Counted from the stretch's first letter, positions 1 to 8,888 are shown. The stretch is DNA of 64,000 nucleotides from Myroides guanonis (GCF_900114085.1 NZ_FORU01000004.1:178066-242065), one strand, 5' to 3'. The notes: generated by a model from the letters alone, not told the origin. Translations and numbers: made by a program.

Positions 1-39
1 TAAAGCTTTCGGAAGATTAAACTGATCGAAAGTGCTCAT
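1..39 (-). CDS. DEAD-box RNA helicase, first 13 codons (partial)
   Basis: An ATG on the minus strand at 39-37 opens a frame that leaves the window at base 1 and reads MSTFDQFNLPKAL. Bacteroidota DEAD/DEAH-box RNA helicases typically begin with a Q-motif lead-in of this type (F..F.LP..L). Only 13 residues are visible, so no catalytic motif can be checked. A perfect TATCTTTG -7 element lies about 20 bases upstream (60-67, minus strand), which supports a real gene start here. Confidence 0.55.
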   Translation of the reverse strand, partial: MSTFDQFNLPKAL

Positions 40-59
40 AAAAAATGTATAATTTGCAA

Positions 60-67
60 CAAAGATA
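60..67 (-). promoter_or_regulatory. Candidate -7 promoter element of the helicase gene
   Basis: Minus-strand TATCTTTG fits the Bacteroidota -7 consensus TAnnTTTG exactly and lies 20 bases upstream of the helicase ATG. No TTG -33 element is visible at the usual 19-base distance, so only half of the promoter is supported. Confidence 0.4.
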
Positions 68-161
68 CATTTTATTTTTTTTCGAGATTTATCTAAGGGG
101 TAGCAATATAGATTCACCCCCTCACACTTTGTTGTGATGAGGGAGTGGGTCTGTTTTTTCC

Positions 162-1058
162 TTAATATCCTTCCGTTGGAATTTCTATGTTATAGGTTTT
201 TCCTTCTGTTACTTTTAGTTCTGTGCCGCGCAACCAAGGGTTGTGTAGTTTTAATATTTTGTAATTGATTCCTTGGTCTTTTGAAAATTGATATAAGTTG
301 TCAATATTGTAATTTACTGCTATCGTCTTTGTTTTTATTGGTTGATAGAGTGTGTTTTCTGGAAGTACAAAACCGTATTTTTCGGTATTAGACATTATTT
401 CTTTTAGTGCTAATATTCTAAAGACGTAACGCGATGTTTCTTCTGCTATAAATAGGTCGTAATAGTTGTCTACCATTTGAAGCTCTAGTTGTTTGGTAAC
501 GCCAGCCATTCCGCGGTTGTAAGATGCTGCTGCAAGTGTCCAGCTACCGAATCGTTGTTTGGCCTTAAGGAAGTATTCACAGGCTTTCTGAGTAGCTATT
601 TCAAGGTTATAGCGTTCGTCTACGTATTCGTTTACTTCCATATTGAAGTCTTTTGCTGTTCCGTCCATAAATTGCCAGAAACCGCGTGCTCCTGCTGACG
701 ATGTTGCGTTGGAAAGTGTGCTTTCAATTACTGCTAAATATTTGAAATCATCAGGAATTCCGTTTTTCTTTAATATTGGTTCTATGATTGGAAAATAGCG
801 GTGTGCTCTTTTTAATGAAATAATTGTTGAGGCATGTAGATTGATATTAATTATCATTTCTCTGTCTAATCGCTCTCGTACATCTACGATGTGTAATGGC
901 GTTTTTTCGCCTGCAAAGTTGATGGTGTTTGGTAAGTAGATGTGATTTTTAATATCTACGCTTTGAGTGTTGGTTCCTGTAGATGTTGAGAAAACAAATG
1001 TGCTCCCAATTAAGATAACTCCCGTTATAATTCCTAGCTTTTTTATCGTTCTATTCAT
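162..1058 (-). CDS. Lytic transglycosylase (SLT/MltD-like)
   Basis: A 298-residue exported protein with a signal anchor at about residues 7-25. The middle (about 85-220) is an SLT-type goose-lysozyme fold: the catalytic glutamate is E112 in the stretch VIESTLSN, followed by the family hallmarks SSAGARGFWQFM and AAASYNRG. It should cleave the glycan strands of peptidoglycan in the periplasm, releasing 1,6-anhydro-muropeptides. The C-terminal 70 residues (NYNIDNLYQFSKDQG...) resemble a LysM-like wall-binding module. Its start overlaps the end of the upstream hydrolase gene by 8 bases, so the two are probably cotranscribed and translationally coupled. Which physiological role it has (turnover, division, secretion-machine assembly) cannot be told. 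Confidence 0.9.
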   Translation of the reverse strand: MNRTIKKLGIITGVILIGSTFVFSTSTGTNTQSVDIKNHIYLPNTINFAGEKTPLHIVDVRERLDREMIININLHASTIISLKRAHRYFPIIEPILKKNGIPDDFKYLAVIESTLSNATSSAGARGFWQFMDGTAKDFNMEVNEYVDERYNLEIATQKACEYFLKAKQRFGSWTLAAASYNRGMAGVTKQLELQMVDNYYDLFIAEETSRYVFRILALKEIMSNTEKYGFVLPENTLYQPIKTKTIAVNYNIDNLYQFSKDQGINYKILKLHNPWLRGTELKVTEGKTYNIEIPTEGY

Positions 1059-1719
1059 AGTTTTTGTTTGATATTATTGTGGGTAAATGCTTGTTGAACC
1101 AGCGGTATCGCATTAAAATCATTGCATGTGTGCCTCCTTTAATAACGATAGCGTTTTTAATGTATTGTATGGGGAATACTTCATCTTTGTCTCCGTGTAT
1201 GTGAATTACATTGGGGTTTGGATGTGGTTCTTTCCAATTGAGTATGTTTTTAAAGGCCCAATCTAAATAGGATGAGTCTCTTATTGACATATAGTTGCTA
1301 TATAGATCTATTCTTCTTTTTGCTTTTTCGTTGCCGTGTTTTTTTAATATTGTTTCTATTTGGTTTACCCATCGTGTTGGGAAAAACTTATAGAGTAATA
1401 GTTTTTGTGCCCATTTCATTCGTTTGGGAAATTCGGTGTGTGATCGAACACTTGAAATAATAATTGTTTTTTTAGTAGAAATTTTCTTTGCTAATTCTTG
1501 AACAATTATTCCGCCGAAGGATACTCCAATTAATACTGGATTTTCGTGTTTTATTTCTTCTTGTATTCTAGTAGTGTAATTGCTGAGTGTTTCGTTCGAA
1601 TAGGGGATAAGCCATTCTAAATAGTGAAATTCGAATTGGTCTTTTGGTAAATCTATCTTTTCAAATATTCTGGAACTGGCCCCCATTCCAGGCATGAAAT
1701 AGATGTGTATTTTGTTCAT
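1051..1719 (-). CDS. Alpha/beta hydrolase
   Basis: A 222-residue protein with no signal peptide. The nucleophile elbow GVSFGG is clear, with S67 as the catalytic serine, and the C-terminal part supplies an acid in HGDKDEVFP (about 176-180) and a histidine in GGTHAM (about 198). This is a complete Ser-Asp-His triad in the right order. The N-terminal YFMPGMGASS provides the oxyanion-hole loop. The protein is short for the fold, with a small lid region. The substrate is unknown. The gene overlaps the following lytic transglycosylase by 8 bases, which suggests one operon, but a functional link to wall metabolism is only inferred from position. Confidence 0.85.
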   Translation of the reverse strand: MNKIHIYFMPGMGASSRIFEKIDLPKDQFEFHYLEWLIPYSNETLSNYTTRIQEEIKHENPVLIGVSFGGIIVQELAKKISTKKTIIISSVRSHTEFPKRMKWAQKLLLYKFFPTRWVNQIETILKKHGNEKAKRRIDLYSNYMSIRDSSYLDWAFKNILNWKEPHPNPNVIHIHGDKDEVFPIQYIKNAIVIKGGTHAMILMRYRWFNKHLPTIISNKNYE

Positions 1720-1897
1720 AATAAATAAATTAACTAATAATAGGGGCTGATTGTCAAATTAATTCTCGAAATTTGCTAAAGATAGACGATTTAGTTCTTA
1801 GTGCTACTTTCTAATGTTTAAATATATCTTAAATATTGGGGAGTATAAATCTGCACTTTGTCTATGTTACTAATTGAAACTTTAAACTATATTATAA

Positions 1898-2179
1898 ATG
1901 GAAATCAAAAACAACGAGCTACTTCGTCAGTTTGAATATCAGACAGAAGAAGGTATGCTCAGTGTGGAGTATTCGTTGCAAGAGAGAAAGATTTTCTTGA
2001 CGAAGCTTAAAGGATTTGAGACTTCAGTTCAGGAGCAAGCATCAGACTTTTTAAAGGCTGTTTTAAGTTTTGCTGAAGATAATCGTTTAAGAGTGGTTCC
2101 TACACATCCAAAGATTGTGTCGTTCTTTAGAAAGAACCCTGTGTATAAAGAGTTATTACCTCCAGGAATTAGAATCTAG
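1898..2179 (+). CDS. GNAT-like acetyltransferase, YidJ/COG2388 type
   Basis: A 93-residue protein matching the small Gcn5-related family (COG2388) that consists of a minimal acetyl-CoA-binding core. The end of the protein, RVVPTHPKIVSFFRKNPVYKELLPP, carries the family's proline and KNP-Y pattern. The N-terminal half alternates strand-like segments (MLSVEYSL, KIFLTKL) as expected for the shortened GNAT fold. Substrate unknown; members are often described as atypical or possibly inactive. It is a single gene with its own terminator at 2211-2253, and the gene ahead of it is divergent. Confidence 0.75.
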   Translation: MEIKNNELLRQFEYQTEEGMLSVEYSLQERKIFLTKLKGFETSVQEQASDFLKAVLSFAEDNRLRVVPTHPKIVSFFRKNPVYKELLPPGIRI

Positions 2180-2210
2180 TTATAGCTAGATATGAGTTAG
2201 ATTATTAACC

Positions 2211-2253
2211 AAAAAAGAGGATAGAACACTTGATGTTTTATCCTCTTTTTTTG
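2211..2253 (+). terminator. Rho-independent terminator (bidirectional)
   Basis: A stem of about 18 pairs, AAAAAAGAGGATAGAACA against TGTTTTATCCTCTTTTTT with one G-T pair, and a 6-base loop, ending in a T run. It closes the GNAT gene. The A-tract on the other side would also make it work for the convergent mtaB transcript. Confidence 0.85.
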
Positions 2254-2386
2254 TGTTTTTGTTTTTGCGCAGTTTGCGGATGCGTAAATTCGTAAATAGC
2301 TATAGAGATGAGATTGCGGGTCAGACCCGCAATGACTTTTAGGATTAAATGGGTAATCCTTTAATACAATCTTTTGATGGTGCTAT

Positions 2387-3703
2387 CTACACAAATTCCA
2401 ATCGCACACTTCCGTCTTCATCTATCTTAGTCAATGCTATTTTGTGTAGTGTATTGGCTAACTCTGGATTCCATGGTGTTTTTACCTTTACGTAGTTCTC
2501 CGTAAATCCGTGTATGTATCCTTCTTTGTTTTCGCTTTCAAACAACACTGTTCGTTCTGTTCCAATCTGACTTTCATAGAACGCTCGGCGTTTTTTCACA
2601 GAGAGCCCACGCAACATTTTACTGCGCTTGTTTCGAACGTTCATTGGAACTGCTCCTTCCATATTGGTTGCTTCTGTATTGTCTCTTTCAGAGTACGTGA
2701 AAACGTGTAAGTAAGAGATGTCTAAGTCGTTTAAGAAATGGTAGGTATCTAAGAAGTGTTCTTCTGTTTCTCCTGGAAAACCTACTATAACATCGACTCC
2801 AATACAGGCGTCTGGCATTACTTCTCTAATTTTTGCTACGCGTTCTACATAGAGTTCTCGTAGGTAACGGCGTTTCATTTTTTTGAGTATGTCGTTACTT
2901 CCAGATTGCAATGGTATGTGAAAGTGGGGAACGAATGTCCTACTTTTTGATACGAATTCTATAGTTTCGTTTTTTAGTAAATTTGGTTCGATTGAAGATA
3001 TACGCAAACGTTCAATTCCCGGTACTTCATCTAAAGCTTGTACTAATTCTAAAAAGGTGTGTTCGTGTTTTTTATTTCCAAACTCTCCTTTTCCGTAATC
3101 TCCAATATTTACACCTGTTAAGACGATTTCTTTGATGTCTTGAGCTGATATTTCTGCTGCATTTTTCAATACGTTTTCCATGGTGTCGCTACGTGAAATA
3201 CCGCGGGCTAATGGAATGGTACAATAGGTGCATTTGTAATCACAACCGTCTTGTACTTTTAAAAAGGCTCTTGTTCTATCACCAATGGAATAACTTCCCA
3301 CATAGAAATCAGCGTTTTCAATTTCGCAGGAATGTATTTCTCCCATGTCGTTTTTTGACAGGTCGTTGATGTAGTCCATTATTTTGAACTTTTCTGTAGC
3401 TCCTAACACTAGGTCTACTCCATCTACTGCGGCCAATTCTTCTGGTTTTAGTTGGGCATAGCATCCTATTGCTGCTACAAAAGCTTTATCGTTTTTCTTT
3501 TGAGCTTTTTTTACAATCTGTTTAAATTGCTTGTCTGCATTTTCGGTAACTGAACATGTATTGATTACATATATGTCTGCTACTTCCTCAAAGTCAACAC
3601 GATCGAAACCTTCATCGGTGAAATCACGTGCAATTGTTGAGGTTTCTGAGAAGTTGAGCTTACAGCCCAATGTATAAAAAGCTACTTTTTTTCTGTTTTC
3701 CAT
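2387..3703 (-). CDS. mtaB: tRNA (t6A37) methylthiotransferase MtaB
   Basis: 438 residues with the full MiaB-type layout. The N-terminal UPF0004 domain has cysteines C14 (LGCKLN), C50 (INTCSVT) and C81 (IGCYAQ), which hold an auxiliary [4Fe-4S] cluster. The radical-SAM motif CxxxCxxC is at C154, C158 and C161 (DGCDYKCTYC). A TRAM-like tRNA-binding segment closes the protein (ERTVLFE..GYIHGFTENYVKV). The LGCKLN start and overall length fit the MtaB branch, which turns t6A at position 37 of ANN-decoding tRNAs into ms2t6A, rather than MiaB or RimO. Monocistronic. A minus-strand TAAATTTG at 3773-3780, a perfect -7 element, is a plausible promoter. Confidence 0.93.
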   Translation of the reverse strand: MENRKKVAFYTLGCKLNFSETSTIARDFTDEGFDRVDFEEVADIYVINTCSVTENADKQFKQIVKKAQKKNDKAFVAAIGCYAQLKPEELAAVDGVDLVLGATEKFKIMDYINDLSKNDMGEIHSCEIENADFYVGSYSIGDRTRAFLKVQDGCDYKCTYCTIPLARGISRSDTMENVLKNAAEISAQDIKEIVLTGVNIGDYGKGEFGNKKHEHTFLELVQALDEVPGIERLRISSIEPNLLKNETIEFVSKSRTFVPHFHIPLQSGSNDILKKMKRRYLRELYVERVAKIREVMPDACIGVDVIVGFPGETEEHFLDTYHFLNDLDISYLHVFTYSERDNTEATNMEGAVPMNVRNKRSKMLRGLSVKKRRAFYESQIGTERTVLFESENKEGYIHGFTENYVKVKTPWNPELANTLHKIALTKIDEDGSVRLEFV

Positions 3704-3798
3704 AATAATTAGCTACTCCTAAGTAGTAATTTTGAATTATATTTACTTTTTCTATAATGTAAAAAAGAACTGCAAATTTACATACAAAAAACGATTTC

Positions 3799-5403
3799 AT
3801 GAAATCATTACTCTGTTATACGTCAGTATTTTGGATTGTTTTAACGTTGACCTCTTGTCAGAATAAAGCGGGGACGGTTAACGAAGATTTGGTTTTCAGG
3901 TATAATGAGAGTGCCAATATTCAAACTTTAGATCCTGCATTTGCAAGAAATCAGGCTATTATATGGCCATGCAATCAGCTTTTTAATGGCTTGGTGCAGT
4001 TGGATGATTCTCTTTTGATTCAACCTGATATTGCTAAGAATTGGAGTATTAGCGAGGATGGGAAACAGTATCGCTTTACTTTGCGCAAGGATGTTTTCTT
4101 TCATAAACATATTAATTTCGGCAGTGATAGTACGCGTGCTGTTACCGCTTCGGATTTTGAATATAGTTTTAAACGATTGACCAGTGGTCAATTGGCTTCT
4201 CCTGGTGCTTGGATTATGCAGAAGGTTGATAGTTTTAAGGCTGAAAATGACAGTGTTTTTGTTATTGATCTTCAAGAACCTTTTCCTGCTTTTCTGGGAT
4301 TGCTTTCTATGAAATATGCTTCTGTGGTGCCTAAAGAGGTTACTGAGGATATGCATCATAATTTCAGGTCTCATCCTATCGGTACTGGACCTTTTTATTT
4401 TAAGTTTTGGGAAGAAAATGTGAAAATGGTTTTGCGTAAAAATCCTTTGTATTTTGAAAAAGATGCTAATGGGGTTTCTCTCCCTTATTTAGAGGCTGTT
4501 GCTGTTACATTTTTACCTGATAAACAGAGTTCTTTTTTACAATTCATTCAAGGTAACCTGGATTTTATATCAGGTTTGGATCCTTCTTATAAAGACGAGA
4601 TCATTACAGAGGATGGAGTTCTTCGCGAGAAGTATCAGGATAGGTTTAAGCAGATATCGGGACCGTATTTGAACACGGAATATTTGGGTTTTAATTTGGA
4701 GGATCAAGGTATTGCACAAGATATCCGTATTCGTAGGGCTTTGGACATGGGCTTTGATAGGAAGAAAATGTTGATGTATTTGCGCAATGGTATGGGGAGT
4801 GCGAATGTTGGAGGAATGATACCTAAAGGTCTGGCTGGAAATATTGAATTGAACTCTAAGTTTAATCCATCTTTAGCTAGGGAGTTGATTGCTGAGTATA
4901 AGAAAGAGACGGGAAATATTCGTCCAACTATAACTTTATCGACTAATGCTTCTTATATTGATATTGCGGAGTTTTTACAAAGGGAATGGCAGAAATTGGG
5001 GATTGATGTTCAGGTTGATGTTTCTCCTCCTTCTACTCTAAGGCAAGAGATAGCAACTGGTAAGGTTACTTTCTTCAGAGGTAGTTGGATTGCAGATTAT
5101 CCAGATGCTGAAAATTATTTATCGCTTTTTTATTCTAAAAACATTCCTCCTAATGGTCCTAATTATACACGTTTTAAAAACGAAAATTATGATGTGCTTT
5201 ATAAATTGGCTTATCGTACTGTTTCAGATAGTGAACGTACAGCTATTTATAAAGAAATGGATAGTATTATAGCTGCTGAATTGCCTGTGATAGTATTGTT
5301 TTATGATCGTGCTGTTAGGTTTACTCATAAGAATGTCGAGAATCTTGGGATTAACCCTATGAATAATTTGTTTTTGAAAAGGGTGAAGAAGCAAAGGGGG
5401 TAA
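3799..5403 (+). CDS. ABC transporter substrate-binding lipoprotein, family 5 (peptide type)
   Basis: 534 residues with a lipoprotein signal peptide ending in LTLTSC (lipidated cysteine at 20). The body is SBP_bac_5: the early IQTLDPAFARN, the conserved FTLRKDVFFH..., TASDFEYSFKRL, HPIGTGPFYFKFW and RRALDMGFDRKKM segments all match OppA/DppA-type binding proteins. It should bind oligopeptides or related solutes and be anchored to a membrane. No permease or ATPase genes lie beside it, so it is an orphan binding protein here. It is divergent from mtaB with 95 bases between. The following 150 bases are an 8-bp tandem repeat. Confidence 0.9.
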   Translation: MKSLLCYTSVFWIVLTLTSCQNKAGTVNEDLVFRYNESANIQTLDPAFARNQAIIWPCNQLFNGLVQLDDSLLIQPDIAKNWSISEDGKQYRFTLRKDVFFHKHINFGSDSTRAVTASDFEYSFKRLTSGQLASPGAWIMQKVDSFKAENDSVFVIDLQEPFPAFLGLLSMKYASVVPKEVTEDMHHNFRSHPIGTGPFYFKFWEENVKMVLRKNPLYFEKDANGVSLPYLEAVAVTFLPDKQSSFLQFIQGNLDFISGLDPSYKDEIITEDGVLREKYQDRFKQISGPYLNTEYLGFNLEDQGIAQDIRIRRALDMGFDRKKMLMYLRNGMGSANVGGMIPKGLAGNIELNSKFNPSLARELIAEYKKETGNIRPTITLSTNASYIDIAEFLQREWQKLGIDVQVDVSPPSTLRQEIATGKVTFFRGSWIADYPDAENYLSLFYSKNIPPNGPNYTRFKNENYDVLYKLAYRTVSDSERTAIYKEMDSIIAAELPVIVLFYDRAVRFTHKNVENLGINPMNNLFLKRVKKQRG

Positions 5404-5433
5404 TTTGTTGATTTGGTTATTCGTGAATTTGTA

Positions 5434-5585
5434 AAGGAGCAAAGAGGCGAAGGAGCAAAGGGGCAAAGAGGCAAAGAGGCAAAGAGGCAAAGAGGCAAAG
5501 AGGCAAAGAGGCAAAGAGGCAAAGAGGCAAAGAGGCGAAGGAGCAAAGAGGCGAAGGAGCAAAGAGGCGAAGGAGCAAAGAGGCA
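5434..5585 (+). repeat. 8-bp tandem repeat (GGCAAAGA) array
   Basis: About 150 bases made of the octamer GGCAAAGA and its variants (GAGCAAAG, GGCGAAGG), head to tail. Variants of the same words recur in other intergenic stretches of this window (about 6460, 16745, 17505, 20225). The array can be read through in some frames as Lys/Arg/Gln-rich repeats, but no start or codon signature makes it a gene. Confidence 0.85.
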
Positions 5586-5640
5586 AGCGTTAAGTTTTAG
5601 TCTGGTAGACTAAAATAGCGATGCAGCCAGCAGACGAGAT
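5585..5640 (+). repeat. Dispersed hairpin element, copy A
   Basis: One of four related elements of about 60 bases in this window, with the shared order GCGTTAAG, a palindrome around a TCT-x-x-x-AGA core, ATAGCG, GCCAGCAG. Here the palindrome is TTTAGTCT-GGT-AGACTAAA. Compared with the copies at 19105 and 48871 both arms have changed together, so the hairpin is conserved while its sequence is not. Confidence 0.65.
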
Positions 5641-5741
5641 GGTTAAGAAAATAGTTGACGCAAAGTGATTAATGGGCTCTTGTTGGCTTCTTAATACTCA
5701 AAATATATTATTGTTATTTTTTAAATTATTTGATTTTACTA

Positions 5742-6365
5742 ATGAAAACTAAAGTAAATATAGAAGAATGGGTGAGAAAGGATCATTTTCTCTTCTTTTC
5801 TAAGTTTGAAGAACCTTTTTTTGGTGTTACTGTAAACATCGATTGTACTATTGCTTATGAACAGGCAAAATTAAAGGAAACGTCTTTCTTTTTATATTAT
5901 TTATATAGGGCTTTAAAGGCTGCTAATGAAATTGAGAATTTGCGCTATCGAATTATTGATAAGGATGTATATCTTTTTAATCAAAATAATGCGTCTCCTA
6001 CTATTAGTAGAGCGAATGGTACTTTTGGATTTGCTTATATGGATTATTACAATGATGAATCTACTTTTTATAAAATGGCTTTGGAAGAGAAACAGCGTGT
6101 CGAGTGTTCAACGGATTTAATGCCTTCTGGTTCTGGAGAAAATGTAATTCATTTTTCTGCTGTTCCATGGTTGGATTTTACTTCTATTTCTCATGCTAGG
6201 TCTTTTTCTTTTCCGGATAGTTGTCCCAAAATTTCTTTCGGAAAAGTCACAGTAAATAATGGTGTTAGATCTATGCCTGTTTCTATTCATGTTCACCATG
6301 CTTTGGCTGACGGTTATCATGTAGGGCTCTTTGTGGAGGAGTTTCAAAGATTGATGAATTCTTGA
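5742..6365 (+). CDS. Chloramphenicol acetyltransferase-family protein
   Basis: 207 residues from the ATG at 5742; an upstream TTG at 5730 would add four residues but is less likely. The type A CAT fold is recognised by the C-terminal active-site motif HHALADG, with H186 as the catalytic base and D190 structural, and by the central block VIHFSAVPWLDFTSISHA that matches the family's WxxFT region. Members transfer acetyl from acetyl-CoA to a hydroxyl of a small acceptor as cytosolic trimers. Chromosomal relatives in Bacteroidota often have unknown natural substrates, so resistance to chloramphenicol should not be assumed. It stands alone, in the same direction as its neighbours. Confidence 0.88.
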   Translation: MKTKVNIEEWVRKDHFLFFSKFEEPFFGVTVNIDCTIAYEQAKLKETSFFLYYLYRALKAANEIENLRYRIIDKDVYLFNQNNASPTISRANGTFGFAYMDYYNDESTFYKMALEEKQRVECSTDLMPSGSGENVIHFSAVPWLDFTSISHARSFSFPDSCPKISFGKVTVNNGVRSMPVSIHVHHALADGYHVGLFVEEFQRLMNS

Positions 6366-6645
6366 TTTGGATTTTCGTTAATTTGAAAATAAGCGAAGGA
6401 GCATTTTTGTTTTTTCGCTTTTTTGTTTTTAGGATGAGGATGAGAATTTGAAAAGGGCAAAGGAGCAAAGGAGCTAATCTGTTGATTTGGTTATTCGTGA
6501 ATTTGAAAAGAGGCTTTGTGTTGATAATTTGTTTGAAATTGGTTCTTAATATAGTGTTATTTTAGTGATAATCAATATTTTATATTTGTTTTTGTTGGTT
6601 TAATGGAGTGTTTATATTTTTTAAAAAAATAATCGTTTTTAAAAA
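6366..6645. other. Intergenic with short word repeats
   Basis: Between the CAT-like gene and the promoter at 6646 there is no supportable gene. The stretch at 6455-6515 carries the GGAGCAAAGGAGC and TGTTGATTTGG..CGTGAATTTG words also found near 5405, 16720 and 20270. Confidence 0.5.
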
Positions 6646-6674
6646 TTGATTTTTCTCAATCAACTCTATATTTG
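6646..6674 (+). promoter_or_regulatory. Promoter of the 2OG-Fe(II) oxygenase gene
   Basis: TTG at 6646-6648 and TATATTTG at 6667-6674, separated by 18 bases, match the Bacteroidota primary-sigma consensus (TTG, about 19 bases, TAnnTTTG). Transcription from it would begin near 6681, which rules out a start codon at 6646 and supports the ATG at 6697. Confidence 0.75.
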
Positions 6675-6696
6675 CATGTGTTTTTTAAAACGATAT

Positions 6697-7323
6697 ATGC
6701 TAAAAGATAAGGTTAATGTATTTTATGAGTCTATTATTGAGGATTTATTAAAATGTAACTTTGCTATTTGTGATGATTTTTTCTCAAATGATGAAGTGAG
6801 TGCTCTCAGAGATAATTTATTACTAAAAACGGAGGAGGAAAATTTTCGTAGAGCTGCTATTGGTAATCTTTTTAATGAGAAAGTGGTTAAGTCTATTCGT
6901 GGTGATTCTATTCTTTGGATTGATGAAGATCGTATGGATTTGGTTGAGGAAATGTATTTTAATAAGGTGAATCACTTTATTGATTATCTCAACAGTACTT
7001 GTTTTTTAGGGATTGAAGAGAGTGAGTTTCATTATGCTGTGTATCCTGAGGGTACTTTTTATAAGAGACATTTAGATGTGTTCCAGAATGATGATCGACG
7101 AACGCTTTCTTTAGTTTTTTATTTGAATCAGGAGGACTGGCAAGCTGATTATGGTGGTGAACTGGCCTTGTATTTGCCAGATGATGATGGAGGTGAGGTT
7201 TGCAAGTTAATTCAGCCTCTTGCTGGACGTTTGGTAGTGTTTGAGAGTAAGTTGTTGGAACATGAGGTAAAACAGGTTAAACATCCGCGTTATAGTATTA
7301 CTGGATGGTTAAAAACTCGATAG
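6697..7323 (+). CDS. 2OG-Fe(II) oxygenase (prolyl 4-hydroxylase-like)
   Basis: 208 residues from the ATG at 6697, chosen because a promoter lies at 6646-6674. The double-stranded beta-helix metal site is complete: H125 and D127 in KRHLDVF, a distal histidine H189 in LLEHEVK, and R198 in HPRYSITGW to bind the 2-oxoglutarate carboxylate. The GGELALYL and PLAGRLVVFES segments are typical of SM-20/P4Hc-type hydroxylases. It should hydroxylate a protein or small-molecule substrate using O2 and 2-oxoglutarate. Relatives act on ribosomal proteins or elongation factors, but nothing here fixes the target. Monocistronic, closed by the terminator at 7390-7423. Confidence 0.88.
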   Translation: MLKDKVNVFYESIIEDLLKCNFAICDDFFSNDEVSALRDNLLLKTEEENFRRAAIGNLFNEKVVKSIRGDSILWIDEDRMDLVEEMYFNKVNHFIDYLNSTCFLGIEESEFHYAVYPEGTFYKRHLDVFQNDDRRTLSLVFYLNQEDWQADYGGELALYLPDDDGGEVCKLIQPLAGRLVVFESKLLEHEVKQVKHPRYSITGWLKTR

Positions 7324-7389
7324 TTTAGTGGATTAATATTAGATGGAATAATATGGGGATTGAAATGATGCTCTCATATTTATAAAAAC

Positions 7390-7423
7390 AAAAAACCTGC
7401 ATGGTATTCCATGCAGGTTTTTT
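7390..7423 (+). terminator. Rho-independent terminator (bidirectional)
   Basis: Perfect stem AAAAACCTGCATGG-TATT-CCATGCAGGTTTTT followed by T residues. It lies between the convergent oxygenase and glycosyltransferase genes and can serve both. Confidence 0.92.
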
Positions 7424-7502
7424 AATGAGCAATTTTAAATCAACAAATTGTTGTATTTTCTTTTTCGTTTATGTTTTGTTTGCTGATTCGAATCTTGAAA
7501 AT

Positions 7503-8888
7503 CTATCTGGTTAACCAACCTCTTCTACTTGCTGTTGCAATTGCATAAGGGGTAATCCAAAATAGAGTGAATGTATAAAAAATGCTATATGGATATGCCC
7601 AAATAGAGTCTAATATGCTTCTTTGACTCTTGTTGTAAAAGAGTACTTGAAGGCTTGAAAATACAAATACACTTATTAGTATTGTACAAACAAACATGAT
7701 TGGGTTTGCTACTATAAACAACAGCATCAATAGTAAAAATGGGTAAGCCATTATTACTTTTAACCATTGATTTAATAGAAATACACGTGTTCCAACTTTA
7801 GATCCTTCTCTGAAGTCTTTAAACGCAAATTTACTCATCATGATGTTTTCACGTACATTGCTGCGCTCCCATCTAATGAACATCTTATACAATCCTTTGA
7901 ATTTTTCTGGTGTATTTGTAAGAACGTATGCGTTTCGTTGAAATAGCACGTGATATCCTTGTTTCAAGATCATGTTTGTCATCGCACGATCTTCACCTAT
8001 GTCTGATGGTTTTCCCATAAAAGTTTGGTTAATCCATTGTGGTAGACAATTTAGTACGGCTTCTCTTCTATATGCTGCTAGTGCTCCTGGTGTACATAAT
8101 ACAGATCCTAGTGCGCTTTGTGCTGAGCGAATGAATTCAAAACTAAATACAAAACTCACGTTCAGCATTTTGGGAATCATAGCGCTTTGATTGTTTAATA
8201 CTTTTACATTTCCTGCTACAGCTCCACATTTTTCATTGTTTACAAATGGACTTGCCATGTTGCGCAGGGTGTCTCTTTCTACGATTGAATCACTGTCTAT
8301 GGTAATGAATATTTCTCCCTTTCCTTTATTGAAACCATAGTAAAGAGCGTGTCTTTTTCCTTTGTTTTCTGGTTGTTTGTGAATGGTAACTCGACTACCT
8401 AATTCTTCTTTTGCTTTCAACATCCAATTCCAAGTATCGTCTTTACTACCGTCGTCTACCGCAATTATTTCTAATTTTTCTGCCGGATAATCGCTGTTAG
8501 CAATACTCCACAGTGTTTGGTGAACTAATTGACCTTCGTTATATGCAGGTACTATAATTGTACAGGTTGGTAGATCGTCGTCTGATACTGAGGTTATTGG
8601 TTTATAGCGTAAGTATAGGTATAAGACATACAGCAAAAATGCTATTTGAATTATAAACAATACCATAGTTACATTCATTAATGACGGTCCCCAAAATGTT
8701 TTCATTCGGTCTAAATGAATTTTTTGGAATTGGTCTTGGAATTTATAAACCATGAATATAGCGCCAAACATTAAAGCGAAAGTTCCTAGTAGAACAAAAA
8801 CGTCTAATTTTCGCAGAGGATTTTTAGTTCGTTTTTTAAAATCTAATAAGGGACTTCTTTTTTGAGGAGAATTTATTGGATTTGACAT
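7503..8888 (-). CDS. Membrane glycosyltransferase family 2 (processive, BcsA/HasA-like)
   Basis: 461 residues. Two N-terminal membrane segments (about 30-48 and 70-95), a cytosolic GT2 domain (about 105-345) and two or three C-terminal membrane helices (about 375-445). The catalytic signature is full: VDDGSKDD with D145/D146 for UDP-sugar binding, DSD at 198-200 for the metal, GED at 298-300 as catalytic base region, and RWERS (339-343) matching the (Q/R)xxRW motif of processive synthases. It should polymerise and export a beta-linked polysaccharide such as a hyaluronan-, chitin- or poly-GlcNAc-like chain. No deacetylase or export partners flank it, so the product is open. A minus-strand TACTTTTG at 8946-8953 is a likely -7 element. 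Confidence 0.9.
   Translation of the reverse strand: MSNPINSPQKRSPLLDFKKRTKNPLRKLDVFVLLGTFALMFGAIFMVYKFQDQFQKIHLDRMKTFWGPSLMNVTMVLFIIQIAFLLYVLYLYLRYKPITSVSDDDLPTCTIIVPAYNEGQLVHQTLWSIANSDYPAEKLEIIAVDDGSKDDTWNWMLKAKEELGSRVTIHKQPENKGKRHALYYGFNKGKGEIFITIDSDSIVERDTLRNMASPFVNNEKCGAVAGNVKVLNNQSAMIPKMLNVSFVFSFEFIRSAQSALGSVLCTPGALAAYRREAVLNCLPQWINQTFMGKPSDIGEDRAMTNMILKQGYHVLFQRNAYVLTNTPEKFKGLYKMFIRWERSNVRENIMMSKFAFKDFREGSKVGTRVFLLNQWLKVIMAYPFLLLMLLFIVANPIMFVCTILISVFVFSSLQVLFYNKSQRSILDSIWAYPYSIFYTFTLFWITPYAIATASRRGWLTR

Noticed and set aside
112..158. Terminator for the lytic transglycosylase gene
   Set aside because: The CCCTCA/TGAGGG hairpin has its T run on the + strand, the wrong side for the minus-strand gene, and the stem is bulged.
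5413..5613. Basic repeat protein from the octamer array
   Set aside because: Frame exists only because the repeat lacks stops; no start context, no conserved flanks.
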